Positions 27,301-33,327 of a stretch of 64,000 bases of DNA are shown in pieces. The DNA lies in the NCBI GenBank assembly GCA_944472135.2, contig OX235265.1, positions 496,001 to 560,000 on the forward strand, read 5' to 3'. Each line of letters begins with the position of its first letter. Positions within the stretch are counted from its first letter, which is position 1. This DNA comes from Trichobilharzia regenti. Taxonomy: Eukaryota; Platyhelminthes; Trematoda; Strigeidida; Schistosomatidae. The position numbers and the translations under genes were made by a program. A model generated the notes under the pieces. The model ran no database searches, had not been told where the DNA came from, and was given only the letters and a program-made list of their open reading frames with translations.

Positions 27301-29586
27301 CATGTGTGTGTGTGACTGGCGAGCATTCTATCACTAATCCACAGACGCAGTCAAGTTTAACTATTCCATTATAACACCTTACGCGACTGTACCTAATAAA
27401 AAAAATAAAAATTGGAGATCTCTACTGATAAACATATGGAAATTAAACATCCACAATAAAAGTTCATATGGAGACGAAACAAAAAGGTGCTTACTTGATT
27501 GTTCTGGTGTTTGTCGTTGTATATGTCCATCTGATGCAATATGGATTTGATTAGTTGATCTTTCCCTACTACTTGCATGCGCTGGCCATGCATCTATAAC
27601 AATATTCCCTTTTGTACCAGAATTCTCCTGAATAAACATTTTTTTTAAATAATTATAATTTCATCGTTTTATTTGCTTTGATATTGCTAAGGTTCATTAA
27701 TGTATACTTTATGAAAATACAGGATAACTGAATAATTATTCATCAGCAGTTGTATACAAACATTAATGAAAAAAGTCAGAATGAACTGTAGTACCCCACG
27801 TCTTCAAAAGCATAAACAAGAGATGTTTCAAATGTCACATAGTAACGATGCAGTATTAACAACTGGATGACAGAGTTTCGAGCACAATTTATCGCTACTC
27901 ATAATCATATCAAGACACTACTCACACAACTATCTAACAACCTTTATATAATTCCCTTATTTCTCATCTCCTGACTTGATTGGTAGCAGTATTTTGCATA
28001 TATCGGGTATGAGTGATGAGTCATTCCTATTGCATGTGTTGTGTTGGGTGTAGAATATTCGATGAACAAAGATTCAATAATCAACCTCTCTCTTCATCTG
28101 CCTATATCACTTCTTAGGATTTTAACCATCTTCCACTCACCCTATGGTGTGGTTGTGTGTTAATGCATGCAATGCAATTGTTGAGCTTTTTTTCTAAATT
28201 ACTTATCTTCTCGGGATCAACAGTTTTTCCCTTAGCTAAATTCTTATGTTCTGATAATCTCACTACCTTCACCCGATCTACTAATTTGACCTATGTAGTT
28301 CACATAACTCACAATCATTGCAAGGTATTTTGTAAATTATGTTATTTTGTTTAATTGGGTCCCTCAGTTTCTTTAGCCTACAGAGCTTGTCCCTGAGTAG
28401 TTTTGTAGGTCTACATGCCACTCTAATTCCTACTTTAGTGGGAATCCTACGAAAGGTCTCAGATGTCCCCTTCTTATATAATACAACTTTAGATGCCTTA
28501 TATTAATAGTTTCCCCATTATTTTAATTTTGTTTTTGACCTTTTTTGATATTCCCAATGAATTTTATAGGATAATTATTAATTTTTCAATAATATAATAA
28601 TTCACATTGTAGCATTGGGAAAACAATATTTTTATTTTTATTTTTTTTATTTTATTTTATGGTTACAGCTCGATTCCACACCGTATTTTTGGTACAAGTG
28701 TGGAATTTTCAGCGTGGATATCGGTAGCCCAAAATTCTCAGGCCAACCATAGATATCAGGTGTGCGTCGGCGAGGGCTCGAACCCCGGACCATGTGCATG
28801 GTCGGCGAGAGTCCTAACCACTGTGCCACCGACGCAGCGAAAAGACACTTAAGGGTCAGAGGACGCTCTCCACACGGATACGAGAACATATTCCAGCTTG
28901 GTTTTACAAGGGAGAAAGGAAGTGTGTGCGAAGCTCTATTCTGGAACACCTGATCGACTTCTGTCACTCGGTCAATCCTGACCATGATTTCAAGATCATA
29001 TATAGAATCCACGTTAGCTTCCCGCGTTTTCTTCGTTACAGACTTCTAAAGACAGCTTAGGCCTTGGCAATTCATGACTTTAAGCCAGACACAACTTTGT
29101 GTACAAAAGAATTACGTACAATCCCTAGTTCTGCCTTGGCCGTAGAGGGATAGACATTTATTTATTTTGTTTATTTAGTTATTCTAAGTACCTTTCCCTT
29201 ATTACTACGATTATTAATATTATTATTGTTATGATTACTATTCTCACTCTGAATCTTTTCCACTTGACACACTTGTCATTTTAAACCCAAAATTATTAAT
29301 ATTTATATTTTTTTATTTTTACAACATTGAATTCTATCTTATCAGATTTCACACCATGTTATGTAACATTTTATATTCGTCTACTAATCTTATAATTATG
29401 TATACCTTTCCAAAATATATACACCTTATGTATTATTCTATATATGACGTTAATTATTTGCCCACTTGACATTAAACCATGATTATAACCACAAATATTT
29501 TAATTGCATTTCATACTACTACTATTATTATTTCATGTATTCACACCTTTGACCTAATTCCCTCGCCGGATATAACTCCTTAAAAA

Positions 29587-29648
<62 letters not shown>

Positions 29649-30019
29649 GATTATACAACTTGATAATAAATTTGTTGTTGAAAAGAGTCTCTTCGCTGAA
29701 TATTGTGTTCTTTATTTAGTTATTTGTCATTAACCAGCTATTCTTTTATCTGTTTCATTTCATCCATTAGTTTTATTTTGTCTGATACCATATTCTCACA
29801 ATCAAATCCAATCATAAGACTTTCTAAGGTTCGACTTCTAACTCTTACTTACATATCTGACTGGCAGGTGAAACTGTTGCATTAAACTACACAATCGACA
29901 TATACATGAACAATAAGTGTGAACTTCTTCAAGTATAAACTTACATTTAAATCATAAAATGGTGGAAAGTAGTAATTTTCATATTTGGTGTCAAATTTGA
30001 CTAAATTACTCTTATCATT
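5147..30019 (-). CDS. TSNAXIP1-like coiled-coil protein gene (partial, 8 exons)
   Basis: Eight minus-strand exons (29945-30019, 27495-27627, 25616-25728, 21911-22045, 21743-21812, 18235-18320, 9242-9426, 5147-5320) join in consistent phase over about 324 residues. All have AG acceptors and GT donors. The order PRFLEMLEARINREK, IYREIFTIFIQTCAYYGPLL, IKDEYESYLVHMQNELKKLL resembles the N-terminal domain of translin-associated factor X-interacting protein 1, and VSDDKEDPIKLRIAL then VPRTKYDDV fits its second conserved block. TSNAXIP1 is a coiled-coil protein linked in animals to testis and ciliary functions; a role here is inferred only from that. Human TSNAXIP1 is near 650 residues, so about half may be missing. 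Introns reach 9 kb and are full of transposons. Confidence 0.75.
5390..5695 (-). mobile_element. Solo LTR with 4 bp target duplication
   Basis: Minus-strand copy of the TGTGGTGAG...TTACA repeat, flanked on both sides by GTAT, consistent with a 4 bp target duplication as for Gypsy elements. It sits about 70 bases outside the acceptor side of the 5.1 kb exon, in the intron. Confidence 0.68.
5783..5992 (-). mobile_element. SINE-B copy with CUGAUGA core
   Basis: The minus strand reads a tRNA-like head with gttcaaccc, then gaactgatgaggcgtctc, a loop and gacgcaatagctaccc. The conserved hammerhead motif CTGATGAG is intact here. The partner GAAA is changed to GCAA, so catalysis is unlikely. Tail matches other SINE-B copies. 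Confidence 0.6.
6372..6550 (-). mobile_element. SINE-B copy, left member of inverted pair
   Basis: The minus strand carries a tRNA-like head (cagtagctcaattgtct, then gccttgtaaccagaagg with TGT at the anticodon position, and gattcgaacctc). The hammerhead-type block follows (gaagagtcccaaactag, acgaaacagctgtcc) and then the SINE-B tail. The head resembles tRNA-Thr(UGU). One core base is missing compared with CUGANGA. Confidence 0.75.
6620..6760 (+). mobile_element. SINE-B copy, right member of inverted pair
   Basis: Plus-strand copy with gcgtactgtcgaagagtc, a loop, and ggacgaaataactgtcc then agtactccc. Stem I (gtactg with cagtac), stem II (gtcc with ggac) and GAAA are all present; the first two core bases read TC instead of CU. 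It faces the copy at 6372-6550 about 70 bases away. Confidence 0.75.
7190..8055 (+). pseudogene. Penelope-like element fragment, C-terminal half plus 3' tail
   Basis: The frame first reads IFIELDFKGENITAIVNRRL, the linker typical of PLEs just before the endonuclease. After a frame change at about 7430 it continues with CAYKFTCICESSYIERTERR (GIY-YIG, with the Gly of YIG changed to Glu). The frame stays open to 7775, ending with the usual KSFKIINRQ and LCVHE segments. The 3' region to 8055, with gagaagccaacgaaataaa and ttattctgcacaaac, is repeated at 19.86-20.04 kb, so it is the element's 3' end. Confidence 0.75.
8465..8650 (-). mobile_element. Degenerate SINE-A tail
   Basis: The block ggcgagttgctagcctcattcc and the preceding aaggcttcagc-type end match the type 2 SINE-A tail on the minus strand. 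The tRNA-like head is lost. Confidence 0.45.
9242..9426 (-). CDS. TSNAXIP1-like gene, exon 7 of those seen
   Basis: Minus-strand exon of 185 bases with acceptor gtgtacag and donor gtaattc. It opens at phase 0 and gives 61 codons plus two bases. The peptide starts VDHLTSELEKKEDEWRTEF, strongly heptad-like, and ends KEDPIKLRIAL, the motif that in TSNAXIP1 relatives leads into the second conserved block. The next exon at 5.3 kb supplies the missing third base. Confidence 0.85.
9748..10446 (+). mobile_element. 3' third of RTE/SR2-like LINE
   Basis: The region encodes, in several frames, the end of an RTE-type reverse transcriptase: a FTYLGGI equivalent at 9780, KARVGKAKQAFITLKPMW, a SVLLYGW-type segment, KLQTFINSCL, LLKIRWPARK, WRWIGHTLRKP and the QW-type terminus. 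The last bases are the tgttcctctaggaa hairpin and 15 AAT units. It is 5'-truncated and frameshifted. The tetranucleotide cctacc at the YLG codons has only two units here. Confidence 0.78.
10497..10692 (+). mobile_element. SINE-A copy, tail type 1, intact Pol III boxes
   Basis: The head folds like a tRNA: tggcacagtgg is a good A-box, ggttcgagccc a good B-box, and 5' and 3' ends (gcttcag, cgccggcgca) resemble acceptor strands with changes. The body (cctgatatctatggtcggcc to gaatcaagctgtaaatc) recurs at 21.2, 28.7 and 44.9 kb. It ends in an A-rich run. This is an RNA polymerase III-type SINE; it follows the LINE tail at 9.7-10.4 kb. Confidence 0.82.
10740..11350 (-). pseudogene. Degenerate Penelope-like element fragment
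   Basis: The minus-strand sequence is related block by block to the fragment at 28.0-28.6 kb, including tttgacctatg, tttgtaaatta and the cctatgcaaggcctctga block equivalent to ctacgaaaggtctcaga. That copy reads a recognisable GIY-YIG segment; here the frame is too broken to read far. Called by relation to that copy. Confidence 0.5.
11371..11579 (+). mobile_element. 3' end of RTE/SR2-like LINE
   Basis: Contains the conserved end blocks aagaggagatgaaagcatg, gcagacttggag, cgcagtggagacgtg and the hairpin tgttcctctaggaa, then AAT repeats. Only about 60 codons of the reverse transcriptase end are present. Confidence 0.72.
11580..12594. other. No recognisable gene
   Basis: Low-complexity AT-rich DNA. 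Small open stretches at 11760-11999 and 12245-12460 have no domain or splice support. Confidence 0.5.
12595..12850 (-). mobile_element. Old 3' end of RTE/SR2-like LINE
   Basis: On the minus strand blocks match the LINE tail near 31.0-31.3 kb and 36.7 kb: the segment around ttcactgaagggcctggc, the gatgtcgctcaacggtctcctc block and atccatatacattttcttc. Highly diverged. Confidence 0.5.
13130..13230 (+). mobile_element. Fragment of RTE-like endonuclease start
   Basis: Reads a segment like AGTAAEVAKEMRRYDTES, matching GKAAQIANEMKRYGIQVL in the better copy at 57.9 kb. It is only about 100 bases long and has no catalytic residues. Confidence 0.45.
13231..13850. other. No recognisable gene
   Basis: No exon, box or repeat I could match. 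Confidence 0.45.
13868..15730 (-). pseudogene. CR1-like LINE, reverse transcriptase part, 5'-truncated
   Basis: On the minus strand a frame at 15716-15495 reads LRATQSLGPDGVPAVILKKC, the lead-in to the reverse transcriptase. After a frame change, 257 codons at 15413-14640 carry FRLIAITSPFLKVMER, FLDYTSAFDSVYGSLL (catalytic Asp region A), AGVPQGAVLSPFLFS, FVKYADDLSV (YADD box with both catalytic Asp) and SDVKYLGLSISFG. The C-terminal part continues with stops to about 14100, including SSGRTRSSYKRLYARTTKYK, shared with the fragment at 2.1-2.3 kb. No endonuclease domain remains. CR1 clade is inferred from this layout. Confidence 0.75.
16332..16587. repeat. Left arm of inverted repeat around a Penelope fragment
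   Basis: About 256 bases whose reverse complement, with scattered mismatches, is found at 17211-17463. Matching blocks include aataaggcatttagaatac, gaaatgatatcat and ccatggtagacgaagattg. Its inner end touches the Penelope reading frame. Confidence 0.85.
16588..17210 (+). pseudogene. Penelope-like element fragment, linker plus GIY-YIG
   Basis: A frame of 168 codons from 16588 reads LIDELRHIHSVLLANGYPEN (end of the reverse transcriptase and linker), KAIFINLPFKGDQIMQLTAQ, then CIYKFTCSCGDTYTGRANRM, the GIY-YIG C-x-C and Y-x-G segment with YIG changed to YTG. A stop at about 17092 interrupts it, but homology goes on (AKHLLMSGHKINI) to about 17200. It is bounded on both sides by inverted repeats, as terminal repeats of Penelope elements can be. 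Confidence 0.78.
17211..17463. repeat. Right arm of inverted repeat around a Penelope fragment
   Basis: Reverse complement of 16332-16587. The inner end begins at tcgggtttaatcacatacag, partner of ctgtatatgattaatccga on the left. Confidence 0.85.
17464..18234. other. Intronic DNA with a possible tRNA-like remnant
   Basis: No clear gene. A gtggcccagtagcctagtgg block near 17763 looks like the D-arm of a tRNA-derived repeat, but no B-box follows at the right distance. Confidence 0.35.
18235..18320 (-). CDS. TSNAXIP1-like gene, exon 6 of those seen
   Basis: Minus-strand exon of 86 bases. Acceptor cacttacag; donor gttagttt, a slightly weak GT site. Two bases complete a codon from the exon at 21.8 kb, then 28 codons read IKALKMEKKELRAQITHLQE and onward to TCE. 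Heptad pattern of a coiled coil. Phase agrees with the neighbours on both sides. Confidence 0.8.
18410..19370 (+). pseudogene. Diverged RTE-like LINE, reverse transcriptase to 3' end
   Basis: The plus strand reads TGVTQGCLLSPTIFPIPV, which is the reverse transcriptase box before YADD, then KKTLEDLDFAG, where the FADD box has lost its aspartates. Downstream are FEGCHLVHLSGQHRLQT, a diverged equivalent of the FTYLGS segment, and a final EIAEDTAQWR block. Frames are broken many times. More diverged than the SR2-like copies at 9.7 and 39.4 kb. Confidence 0.6.
19393..19747 (+). mobile_element. Solo LTR, TGT...ACA type, with AT expansion
   Basis: Copy of the LTR at 3602-3937, with the same TGTGGTGAGAGC start and TTTACA end. 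The only large difference is a run of TA repeats (19654-19690) where the other copy has atatatataaatac. Confidence 0.65.
19840..20045 (+). mobile_element. Penelope-like 3' tail with hammerhead-like motif
   Basis: Matches the 3' tail of the Penelope copy at 7.9-8.05 kb over gtatgttaaaac, gaagcagctgag, gagaagccaacgaaataaat, and ttattctgcacaaac. Here the segment has ctgatgag at 19963 and cgaaataaatc at 19978, resembling the two conserved strands of a minimal hammerhead ribozyme. No coding part accompanies it. Confidence 0.5.
20046..21060. other. No recognisable gene
   Basis: Intron of the TSNAXIP1-like gene. A minus-strand open stretch at 20746-20982 has no recognisable domain. Confidence 0.45.
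21070..21129 (+). pseudogene. 5'-truncated tRNA-Glu(UUC) copy
   Basis: The sequence tagcggttaggattcctgg, ctttcac, ccaggcggcccgg, cttcgactcccgg, cgcggga matches the D-arm end, anticodon arm, T-arm and 3' acceptor strand of eukaryotic tRNA-Glu. The anticodon loop CTTTCAC gives TTC. The 5' acceptor strand and start of the D-arm are missing (AT-rich instead), and the B-box has one mismatch, so it should be non-functional. It is followed within 10 bases by SINE-A. Confidence 0.75.
21138..21318 (+). mobile_element. SINE-A copy, tail type 1
   Basis: Starts gcgtcggtggcacagtgg (A-box), carries ggttcgagcac (B-box with one change) and the cctgatatctatggtcgg body. It runs into a TA microsatellite at 21319-21356. 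Confidence 0.8.
21315..21356. repeat. (TA)n microsatellite
   Basis: About 20 TA units directly after the SINE-A tail. Confidence 0.9.
21484..21562 (-). ncRNA. Degenerate hammerhead ribozyme of SM-alpha type
   Basis: The minus strand reads gcaggtacatccggatgacg, then agtcccaaataggacgaaat, gtgcgttttggattccac. The stem I halves (acatcc, ggattcc region), stem II (gtcc, ggac with an aaat loop) and GAAA match the schistosome satellite hammerhead closely. The core reads ATGACGA, not CUGAUGA: the first C is A and the seventh position is C (tolerated). The cleavage triplet is GTT in place of GTC. Loss of the core C should cripple it. Established family: Ferbeyre-type schistosome SM-alpha hammerheads. 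Confidence 0.72.
21743..21812 (-). CDS. TSNAXIP1-like gene, exon 5 of those seen
   Basis: Minus-strand exon of 70 bases with acceptor tacgtag and donor gtaagtca. Reads ELIWTVSQECEDRVSAMRRR then ENK and one extra base (phase 1). Separated from the next exon upstream by only about 98 bases. The exon at 18.3 kb supplies the other two bases. Confidence 0.85.
21911..22045 (-). CDS. TSNAXIP1-like gene, exon 4 of those seen
   Basis: Minus-strand exon of 135 bases, 45 codons, phase 0 at both ends. Acceptor tttgtctgaag and donor gtaagttt. It holds the most diagnostic block: IYREIFTIFIQTCAYYGPLL, then ARIKDEYESYLVHMQNELKK. The pattern of an aromatic-rich helix followed by YGPLLARIKDEYE matches the TSNAXIP1 N-terminal domain (YxPLLxxIKxEYE in relatives). 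Confidence 0.88.
22046..22640. other. Intronic DNA, nothing recognised
   Basis: AT-rich; an ATA/ATT-rich run near 22570-22620. Confidence 0.45.
22641..22995 (-). pseudogene. Penelope-like element fragment, GIY-YIG
   Basis: The minus strand reads LYNGAKYIGCTQRQIHKRIL then EHCPAWLARGEKKN and FFEHLAISGHRAPP. The KYIG and downstream R-x3-R-x2-EH pattern is the GIY-YIG endonuclease of PLEs. The frame shifts after the H-rich segment and the final LVHTES part is in another frame. Only the endonuclease end is present. Confidence 0.72.
23092..23600 (+). mobile_element. SINE-C, one full unit plus start of a second
   Basis: The unit runs from aatcaatgtgcaccgtgatg through a tRNA-like head (gaatagctcggtggtaacg, gggttcgaatc) to actacctaatatc. 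From 23464 the start block (aatcaatgtgcaccgtgatg) is repeated to about 23600, so this is about 1.4 tandem units. A related copy is at 32.2-32.6 kb. Confidence 0.72.
23780..24275 (-). mobile_element. Old 3' end of RTE/SR2-like LINE
   Basis: On the minus strand: gttccactcgagaactggcc, gtcactcaacagtctcctca, ccagtccatcttcattttct match the LINE tail blocks at 31.1-31.3 kb. Two such runs with a break near 24.05 kb. No readable frame. Confidence 0.5.
24276..24756. other. No recognisable gene
   Basis: Overlapping short open stretches on both strands (24480-24716) show no domain. Confidence 0.4.
24757..24988 (-). mobile_element. SINE-A copy, tail type 2
   Basis: Minus strand: tgcgtcggtggcagagctg head, gggttcgatcccc-type B-box with changes, the ggttgggcatgaggctagc body and the tgttccactgggaa tail next to an AAT-like run. 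Confidence 0.78.
24989..25615. other. Intronic DNA, nothing recognised
   Basis: No exon or repeat detected. Confidence 0.45.
25616..25728 (-). CDS. TSNAXIP1-like gene, exon 3 of those seen
   Basis: Minus-strand exon of 113 bases, acceptor gtctag, donor gtaaaaaag. After two bases that complete an Arg codon it reads LPPVKKPRFLEMLEARINRE then KAKFHVTDGEPNPLRLQ, ending at phase 0. PRFLEMLE and PNPLRLQ match the start of the TSNAXIP1 N-terminal domain. Confidence 0.88.
25818..25895 (+). mobile_element. Diverged SINE-A head
   Basis: gtgcgtcgtc, then ctaccatgtggtctggggtt and cgattttcagccg match the SINE-A tRNA-like part. No tail follows. Confidence 0.4.
26080..26433 (+). mobile_element. 3' end of RTE/SR2-like LINE
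   Basis: Starts actcaagatcagatggccag and contains ggcaatgaacgaaccaaccc, ggaagaaatttagttagatt and aagaggagatgaaagtatgt, then the tgttcctctataa end and AATAAT tail. These are the same ordered blocks as the copies at 9.7 and 39.4 kb. Confidence 0.72.
26648..26725 (-). mobile_element. SINE-A tail fragment
   Basis: The block ggctggagctttgaagtttc and the preceding cattccgaatgaaatctgag match the minus-strand type 2 tail. Head lost. Confidence 0.45.
26730..27165 (+). mobile_element. SINE-B inverted pair
   Basis: The right member (26917-27165, plus) is the most complete SINE-B: 5' part, tRNA-like head (gagctcgccttgtaaccag, ggttcgaaccccgg), hammerhead-type block (actgttgaagagcccc, aaactagaacgaaacagctg, ttcagtactcc) and tail. 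The left member (26730-26890, minus) has the tail and 5' part but lacks the head and ribozyme part. The two 5' parts (about 26828-26890 and 26917-26983) form inverted arms around a short loop. Confidence 0.75.
27168..27350 (-). mobile_element. Diverged SINE-A copy, tail type 2
   Basis: Minus strand: gcgtctgtggattagtgat head, a B-box-like gggttcgatctca, and gttagcaaccctatcccgta body. Abuts SINE-B. Confidence 0.6.
27495..27627 (-). CDS. TSNAXIP1-like gene, exon 2 of those seen
   Basis: Minus-strand exon of 133 bases, acceptor tttattcag, donor gtaagcacc. Reads ENSGTKGNIVIDAWPAHASS then RERSTNQIHIASDGHIQ and RQTPEQS plus one base, joined in phase to the exon at 25.7 kb. Low-complexity, probably disordered N-terminal region ahead of the conserved domain. 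Confidence 0.82.
27990..28565 (-). pseudogene. Penelope-like element fragment, GIY-YIG
   Basis: The minus strand reads TFRRIPTKVGIRVACRPTKL, LRDKLCRLKKLRDPIKQN and NIIYKIPCNDCELCELHRSN, the C-x2-C lead-in of a GIY-YIG domain with the YIG part altered, then stops, and a segment (EKISNLEKKLNNCIACINTQ) of the C-terminal tail. A second PLE lineage from that at 16.6 kb, with C-x2-C spacing instead of C-x-C. Confidence 0.62.
28662..28836 (-). mobile_element. SINE-A copy, tail type 1
   Basis: Minus strand: gcgtcggtggcacagtgg (A-box), ggggttcgagccctcgcc (B-box), the tatggttggcctgag body and gaatcgagctgtaac end, then an A-rich tail (T-run on the plus strand). Confidence 0.82.
29586..29647. repeat. 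(TA)n microsatellite
   Basis: About 30 TA units in an intron. Confidence 0.92.
29945..30019 (-). CDS. TSNAXIP1-like gene, exon 1 of those seen
   Basis: Minus-strand exon of 75 bases (25 codons) with acceptor catattttag and donor gtaagttt. Reads NDKSNLVKFDTKYENYYF then PPFYDLN; phase 0 at both ends. There is no ATG, so at least one exon lies further to the right and was not identified. Confidence 0.72.
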
Positions 30020-30418
30020 CTAAAATATGTAGGTGTGGGGGGGGGTATTCTTTTTTTAGTATTATAATGCAAACCTTTTTTGTTGTGAAACGTTTTCTTG
30101 TTTCATCACTGATTAAATAATGACAGAGGTATGCTTTTTTCTAAAAATATATAAAAAAAATCAGAGAAAAAAAATTAATCGATTGAAAGGCCAAGAAGTA
30201 TACAGCAGATGTTAGAATAAGCTCAGAAATGATCAGTGTTACGTCATACATAGTATAGTCGTTCTCATATTTTGAACTGAATGTGAGCTACCTGAAACTC
30301 CTTCATCAATATGTTGTTGCACATAAATTTCTCTCATTTACTTTATTTTAATCCAGTAAAATATGAATTTTAATAGTATTTGTTGTTTACTATGGAGATT
30401 ATTTATATTTATTATATT

Positions 30419-30648
30419 CGTGCGTCGGTGGCACAGCGGTTAGGACGCTCGCCGACTATGCACATAGTCCAGCCGACGCACTCCTTTACCTCGCAAAGCC
30501 AGAAAATAATACTGGTGAAAAAGGAAAGGCTGGGCATGAGGCTAGCGACCCCATCCTGTAAAAATAAACACTGCTACAAAAATTTCAAGCCACTAGTTTG
30601 AAGCCCTATGTTCCACTGGGAACGTGAAGGAAAAAATAGTAATAATAA
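30419..30648 (+). mobile_element. SINE-A copy, tail type 2, B-box deleted
   Basis: Head gcgtcggtggcacagcgg has a good A-box, but about 14 bases including the B-box are missing between catagtcc and agccgacgca. The tail aagccctatgttccactggg, aacgtgaagg, ending in AAT repeats is shared with RTE LINEs. Confidence 0.8.
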
Positions 30649-30664
30649 TGGAGATTATTTAAAA

Positions 30665-30960
30665 CATTTAGAGCCTTTTGATTGGACATTTGGCGCTGAC
30701 TGAATTCTATCAGTTACATTGGCAATGTGGCCACCATTCTAGGTGGCTTGTCATCAAGGTGGGTTTCGAATTCTTGATATTAAGTGGTTGAAGGGACTCA
30801 GTACGATGCCTTGGAGTTGAGTTCCGTGCTTGTTGGCATTCATCAGTCAGTCAGTAAGACGTATCTGCAACATTGAAGGAACTCATGACCCCTATGAGAT
30901 TCGAAACCGCTTCACTCAGTGCTACAGCCAGAAATATCACTACTGAGCTATTTAGGCTAG
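30665..30960 (-). mobile_element. SINE-C copy
   Basis: On the minus strand: tgagctatttagg is a gaatagctcag-type A-box partner, gtttcgaatctcata a B-box, followed by the body and the cttgatgacaagccacc, ctagaatggtggcc blocks also found at 23.5 kb. Confidence 0.68.
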
Positions 30961-30961
30961 C

Positions 30962-30963
30962 GA

Positions 30964-30988
<25 letters not shown>
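30962..30988. repeat. (TA)n microsatellite
   Basis: About 13 TA units between SINE-C and the LINE 3' end. Confidence 0.88.
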
Positions 30989-30993
<5 letters not shown>

Positions 30994-30994
<1 letters not shown>

Positions 30995-32170
30995 CCTTTA
31001 GTTCCTAGAGGAACATAGGCTTCAGCTGCGCATCTACCTTCCATTCGGTTTTCTGACAACTTTTTCATCTCGCTCCAAGTCTGCCCACGTGCTTTCATCT
31101 CCTCTTCACATTCACCCCTAACAAGTCACCCTCGCACTGACAACCAACTAACCGTTTCCCTTTCGGGTTCCACTCGAGCGATGGCTTGTCCAGTGATGTC
31201 ACTTGATGGTTTTCTCAGCGTATGGCCAGCCAATCCATCTCCACTTCTTCCTGCCTATTTATTGCACAATCGGTTCCTGCTGAGTTGGTTGGCCCATTGC
31301 CAGAGATTCATGTTGCTGATCTTTTCTGGCCGGTCATCTGATCTTGAGTAATGAGCAAAGACAGCTGTTAATGAAGGTGTGTAGTTTGTTTGAGATGCTC
31401 TATATGACGCACTGGCCAAGTCCCCGATCCATCCGTATAGTAGCACTGACTGACTTCCCATTGGAGTTGAAAATCTGGATCTTATTCTTGATGGTGAGTG
31501 ATGTTGACCTCCACACAGACTTGAGAGTAATCAAAGCTTGTCTTGCTTTTCCGATTCTGGCTTTGATATCCTCGTCAGTTTTGTGTGGCGGTAGTTGAAG
31601 CGATGCTTCTCAGGTAGGTAGGTAGGTAGGTAGGTAGGTAGGTAGGTAGGTAGGTAGGTAGGTAGGTAGGTAGGTAGGTAGGTAGGTAGGTAGTTGAAGG
31701 AGGTTGTTTCTTTCAGGTTCCTCCCATTTATGCTGGCTGATTGTTGTCTGTTGTTGTTGCTGTTGGTGGTGTTGGCGAGGAATATTCATCACCTCTGTTT
31801 TATCTATGTTCACTTGAAGTCCTATCTTTGATGCTTCTTCTATCTCCAACTTGTTGCTTTCCACTTGCATATCTTCCAGTTTGTGGGAAATCAGACATAT
31901 ATCATCGGCGAAGTCAAGATCCTCCAAGTTTTTGTGTGAGTCCATTTTATGCCCGTTCCCTCGTTCGTTGCCGTTGTCTGTCGCATTATCCAATCTACTG
32001 CAATCAGGAAGATCATTGGTGATAGTAGACAGCCTTGTCTCACTCCCGTCCTTACTTAGAAGGCTTCCGTAAGTTTCTCGTTGTGGATTACTTGGCATGC
32101 ATCATTGTCGCATAACTGTTGGATGAGATGTATAATTGTCGGTGGGACTCCTTGATAGTAGCGAAGTAGT

Positions 32171-32174
<4 letters not shown>
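30994..32174 (-). pseudogene. RTE/SR2-like LINE, second half, with tetranucleotide expansion
   Basis: The minus strand starts within the reverse transcriptase (a broken TGVRQGCLLSP equivalent), then reads NLEDLDFADDICLISHKLED with the intact FADD box. It continues to a run of TYLP codons from a (CCTA)n expansion at 31612-31694, KARIGKARQALITLKSVW-type, SVLLYGWIGDLASAS, then the LINE tail to the hairpin ttcctagaggaaca at 31000. 5'-truncated at a TA microsatellite. Frame is broken several times. RTE/SR2 assignment is from this motif order. Confidence 0.78.
31612..31694. repeat. (TAGG)n tetranucleotide repeat inside LINE coding sequence
   Basis: About 20 GGTA units. On the LINE's strand the unit is CCTA, at the position of the conserved YLG codons. 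Other copies have 2 units (9.78 kb) or about 8 (45.97 kb). Confidence 0.92.

Positions 32175-32175
<1 letters not shown>

Positions 32176-32230
<55 letters not shown>
32176..32230. repeat. (AT)n microsatellite
   Basis: About 27 AT units between the truncated LINE and SINE-C. Confidence 0.9.
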
Positions 32231-32232
<2 letters not shown>

Positions 32233-32234
32233 CA

Positions 32235-32612
32235 ATCTAATATCGACAATTCATTGTGCACCGAGATGGTGGGCCATATAGTGGCATGATGACTGCATCC
32301 CGAACTTGACTGATAGAATTCCGTCTGCACCAAACAAAAGACTAGACACATTGCGCTGTTTATTGACTAACGTCTAATGAGAGTATACAATACAGTCCTA
32401 CAGGAAGTCAGCCGCTAGCCAGACCGAATAGCTCAGTAGTAACGTCTCTGACTGCAGCACTAGGTGACACTGATTCGAATTTTAGAATGGACATGAGTTC
32501 CTTCATGGTTGCACGTACATAAGCCTTACTGACTAAACGATGAGTGTCAACAAGCAGAAAACTTAGAACGGGCAAGGCTTCCTGCCGATTGCCTCCGACC
32601 ATCTAACATCGA
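32235..32612 (+). mobile_element. SINE-C copy
   Basis: Full unit: caattcattgtgcaccgaga start, ccgaatagctcagtagtaac A-box, actgattcgaattttag B-box (weak), then gcctccgaccatctaacatc end. Same layout as 23.09-23.46 kb. Confidence 0.72.
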
Positions 32613-33327
32613 CATAAAATGAATGTATAATATGATAGGGTTTTAGCTACTTATTATCTTGCATTAGTAGTATATAATAAATACTATAATTTGAACGCCT
32701 ACTGAGTCAGTCATTTAGTCACATGGGTTAATCAATAATTTAAAGAGGAAAAATTAATATTCTGTTTATTAGAGAACACACAAATTATGGATAAAATTTA
32801 TGAACGAATAAAGTAAAGCCAAAAAAAAACAAAAGATGCCTTCTTTAAAAAAATCTGCACGTAAGTAGTATGCACAATTTTGACTTCTTTGATGAAATGC
32901 AAAATAATAATAATTTAAAAAAATAATCTTATGAGTAATAGTAATGGTTAAATACTGGGGCATAGGAAGTGTTTGTTTAGAGTGATTTTCATTATGGAGT
33001 GATAAAAGTTAAACTGTGCACAAACGGCGGGAACTTTCGAAACCGAAGTTCATTTAAACATTTATGCATAACAAACGGATTATCGGTTATTATTATTATT
33101 ATTAATAATAATTCCATAGAAAAGGCAAAACTTAATAACTTCATTCTGTCTGTCTGTTTTCGACATAGAACTTTGCACAAATGTGCGCCAGTTCAAGTCG
33201 CCACATTCCGTGTAGCACGCGAAGCAAGAGAAGAAAGTACAAGAAAAGCATAATAGAAACAGTGAGCAGAGGTGTGAGACAAAGGAGTAATAAAGAAATA
33301 CAAAACAATTTCATTGAAGATCATAAG
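32613..33327. other. No recognisable gene
   Basis: AT-rich. Open stretches at 32999-33253 and 33181-33399 overlap without domains. Confidence 0.45.

Noticed and set aside
28647..29012. 121-codon minus-strand open stretch with VAQWLGLSPTMHMVRGS
   Set aside because: This peptide is the SINE-A tRNA-like head translated; it recurs at other SINE-A copies.
31612..31694. CRISPR-like or satellite array
   Set aside because: Unit is four bases with no spacers; a microsatellite in a eukaryotic genome.
31612..32098. Protein with TYLPTYLP repeats
   Set aside because: The repeat is a tetranucleotide expansion inside a broken LINE frame, not a real repeat protein.
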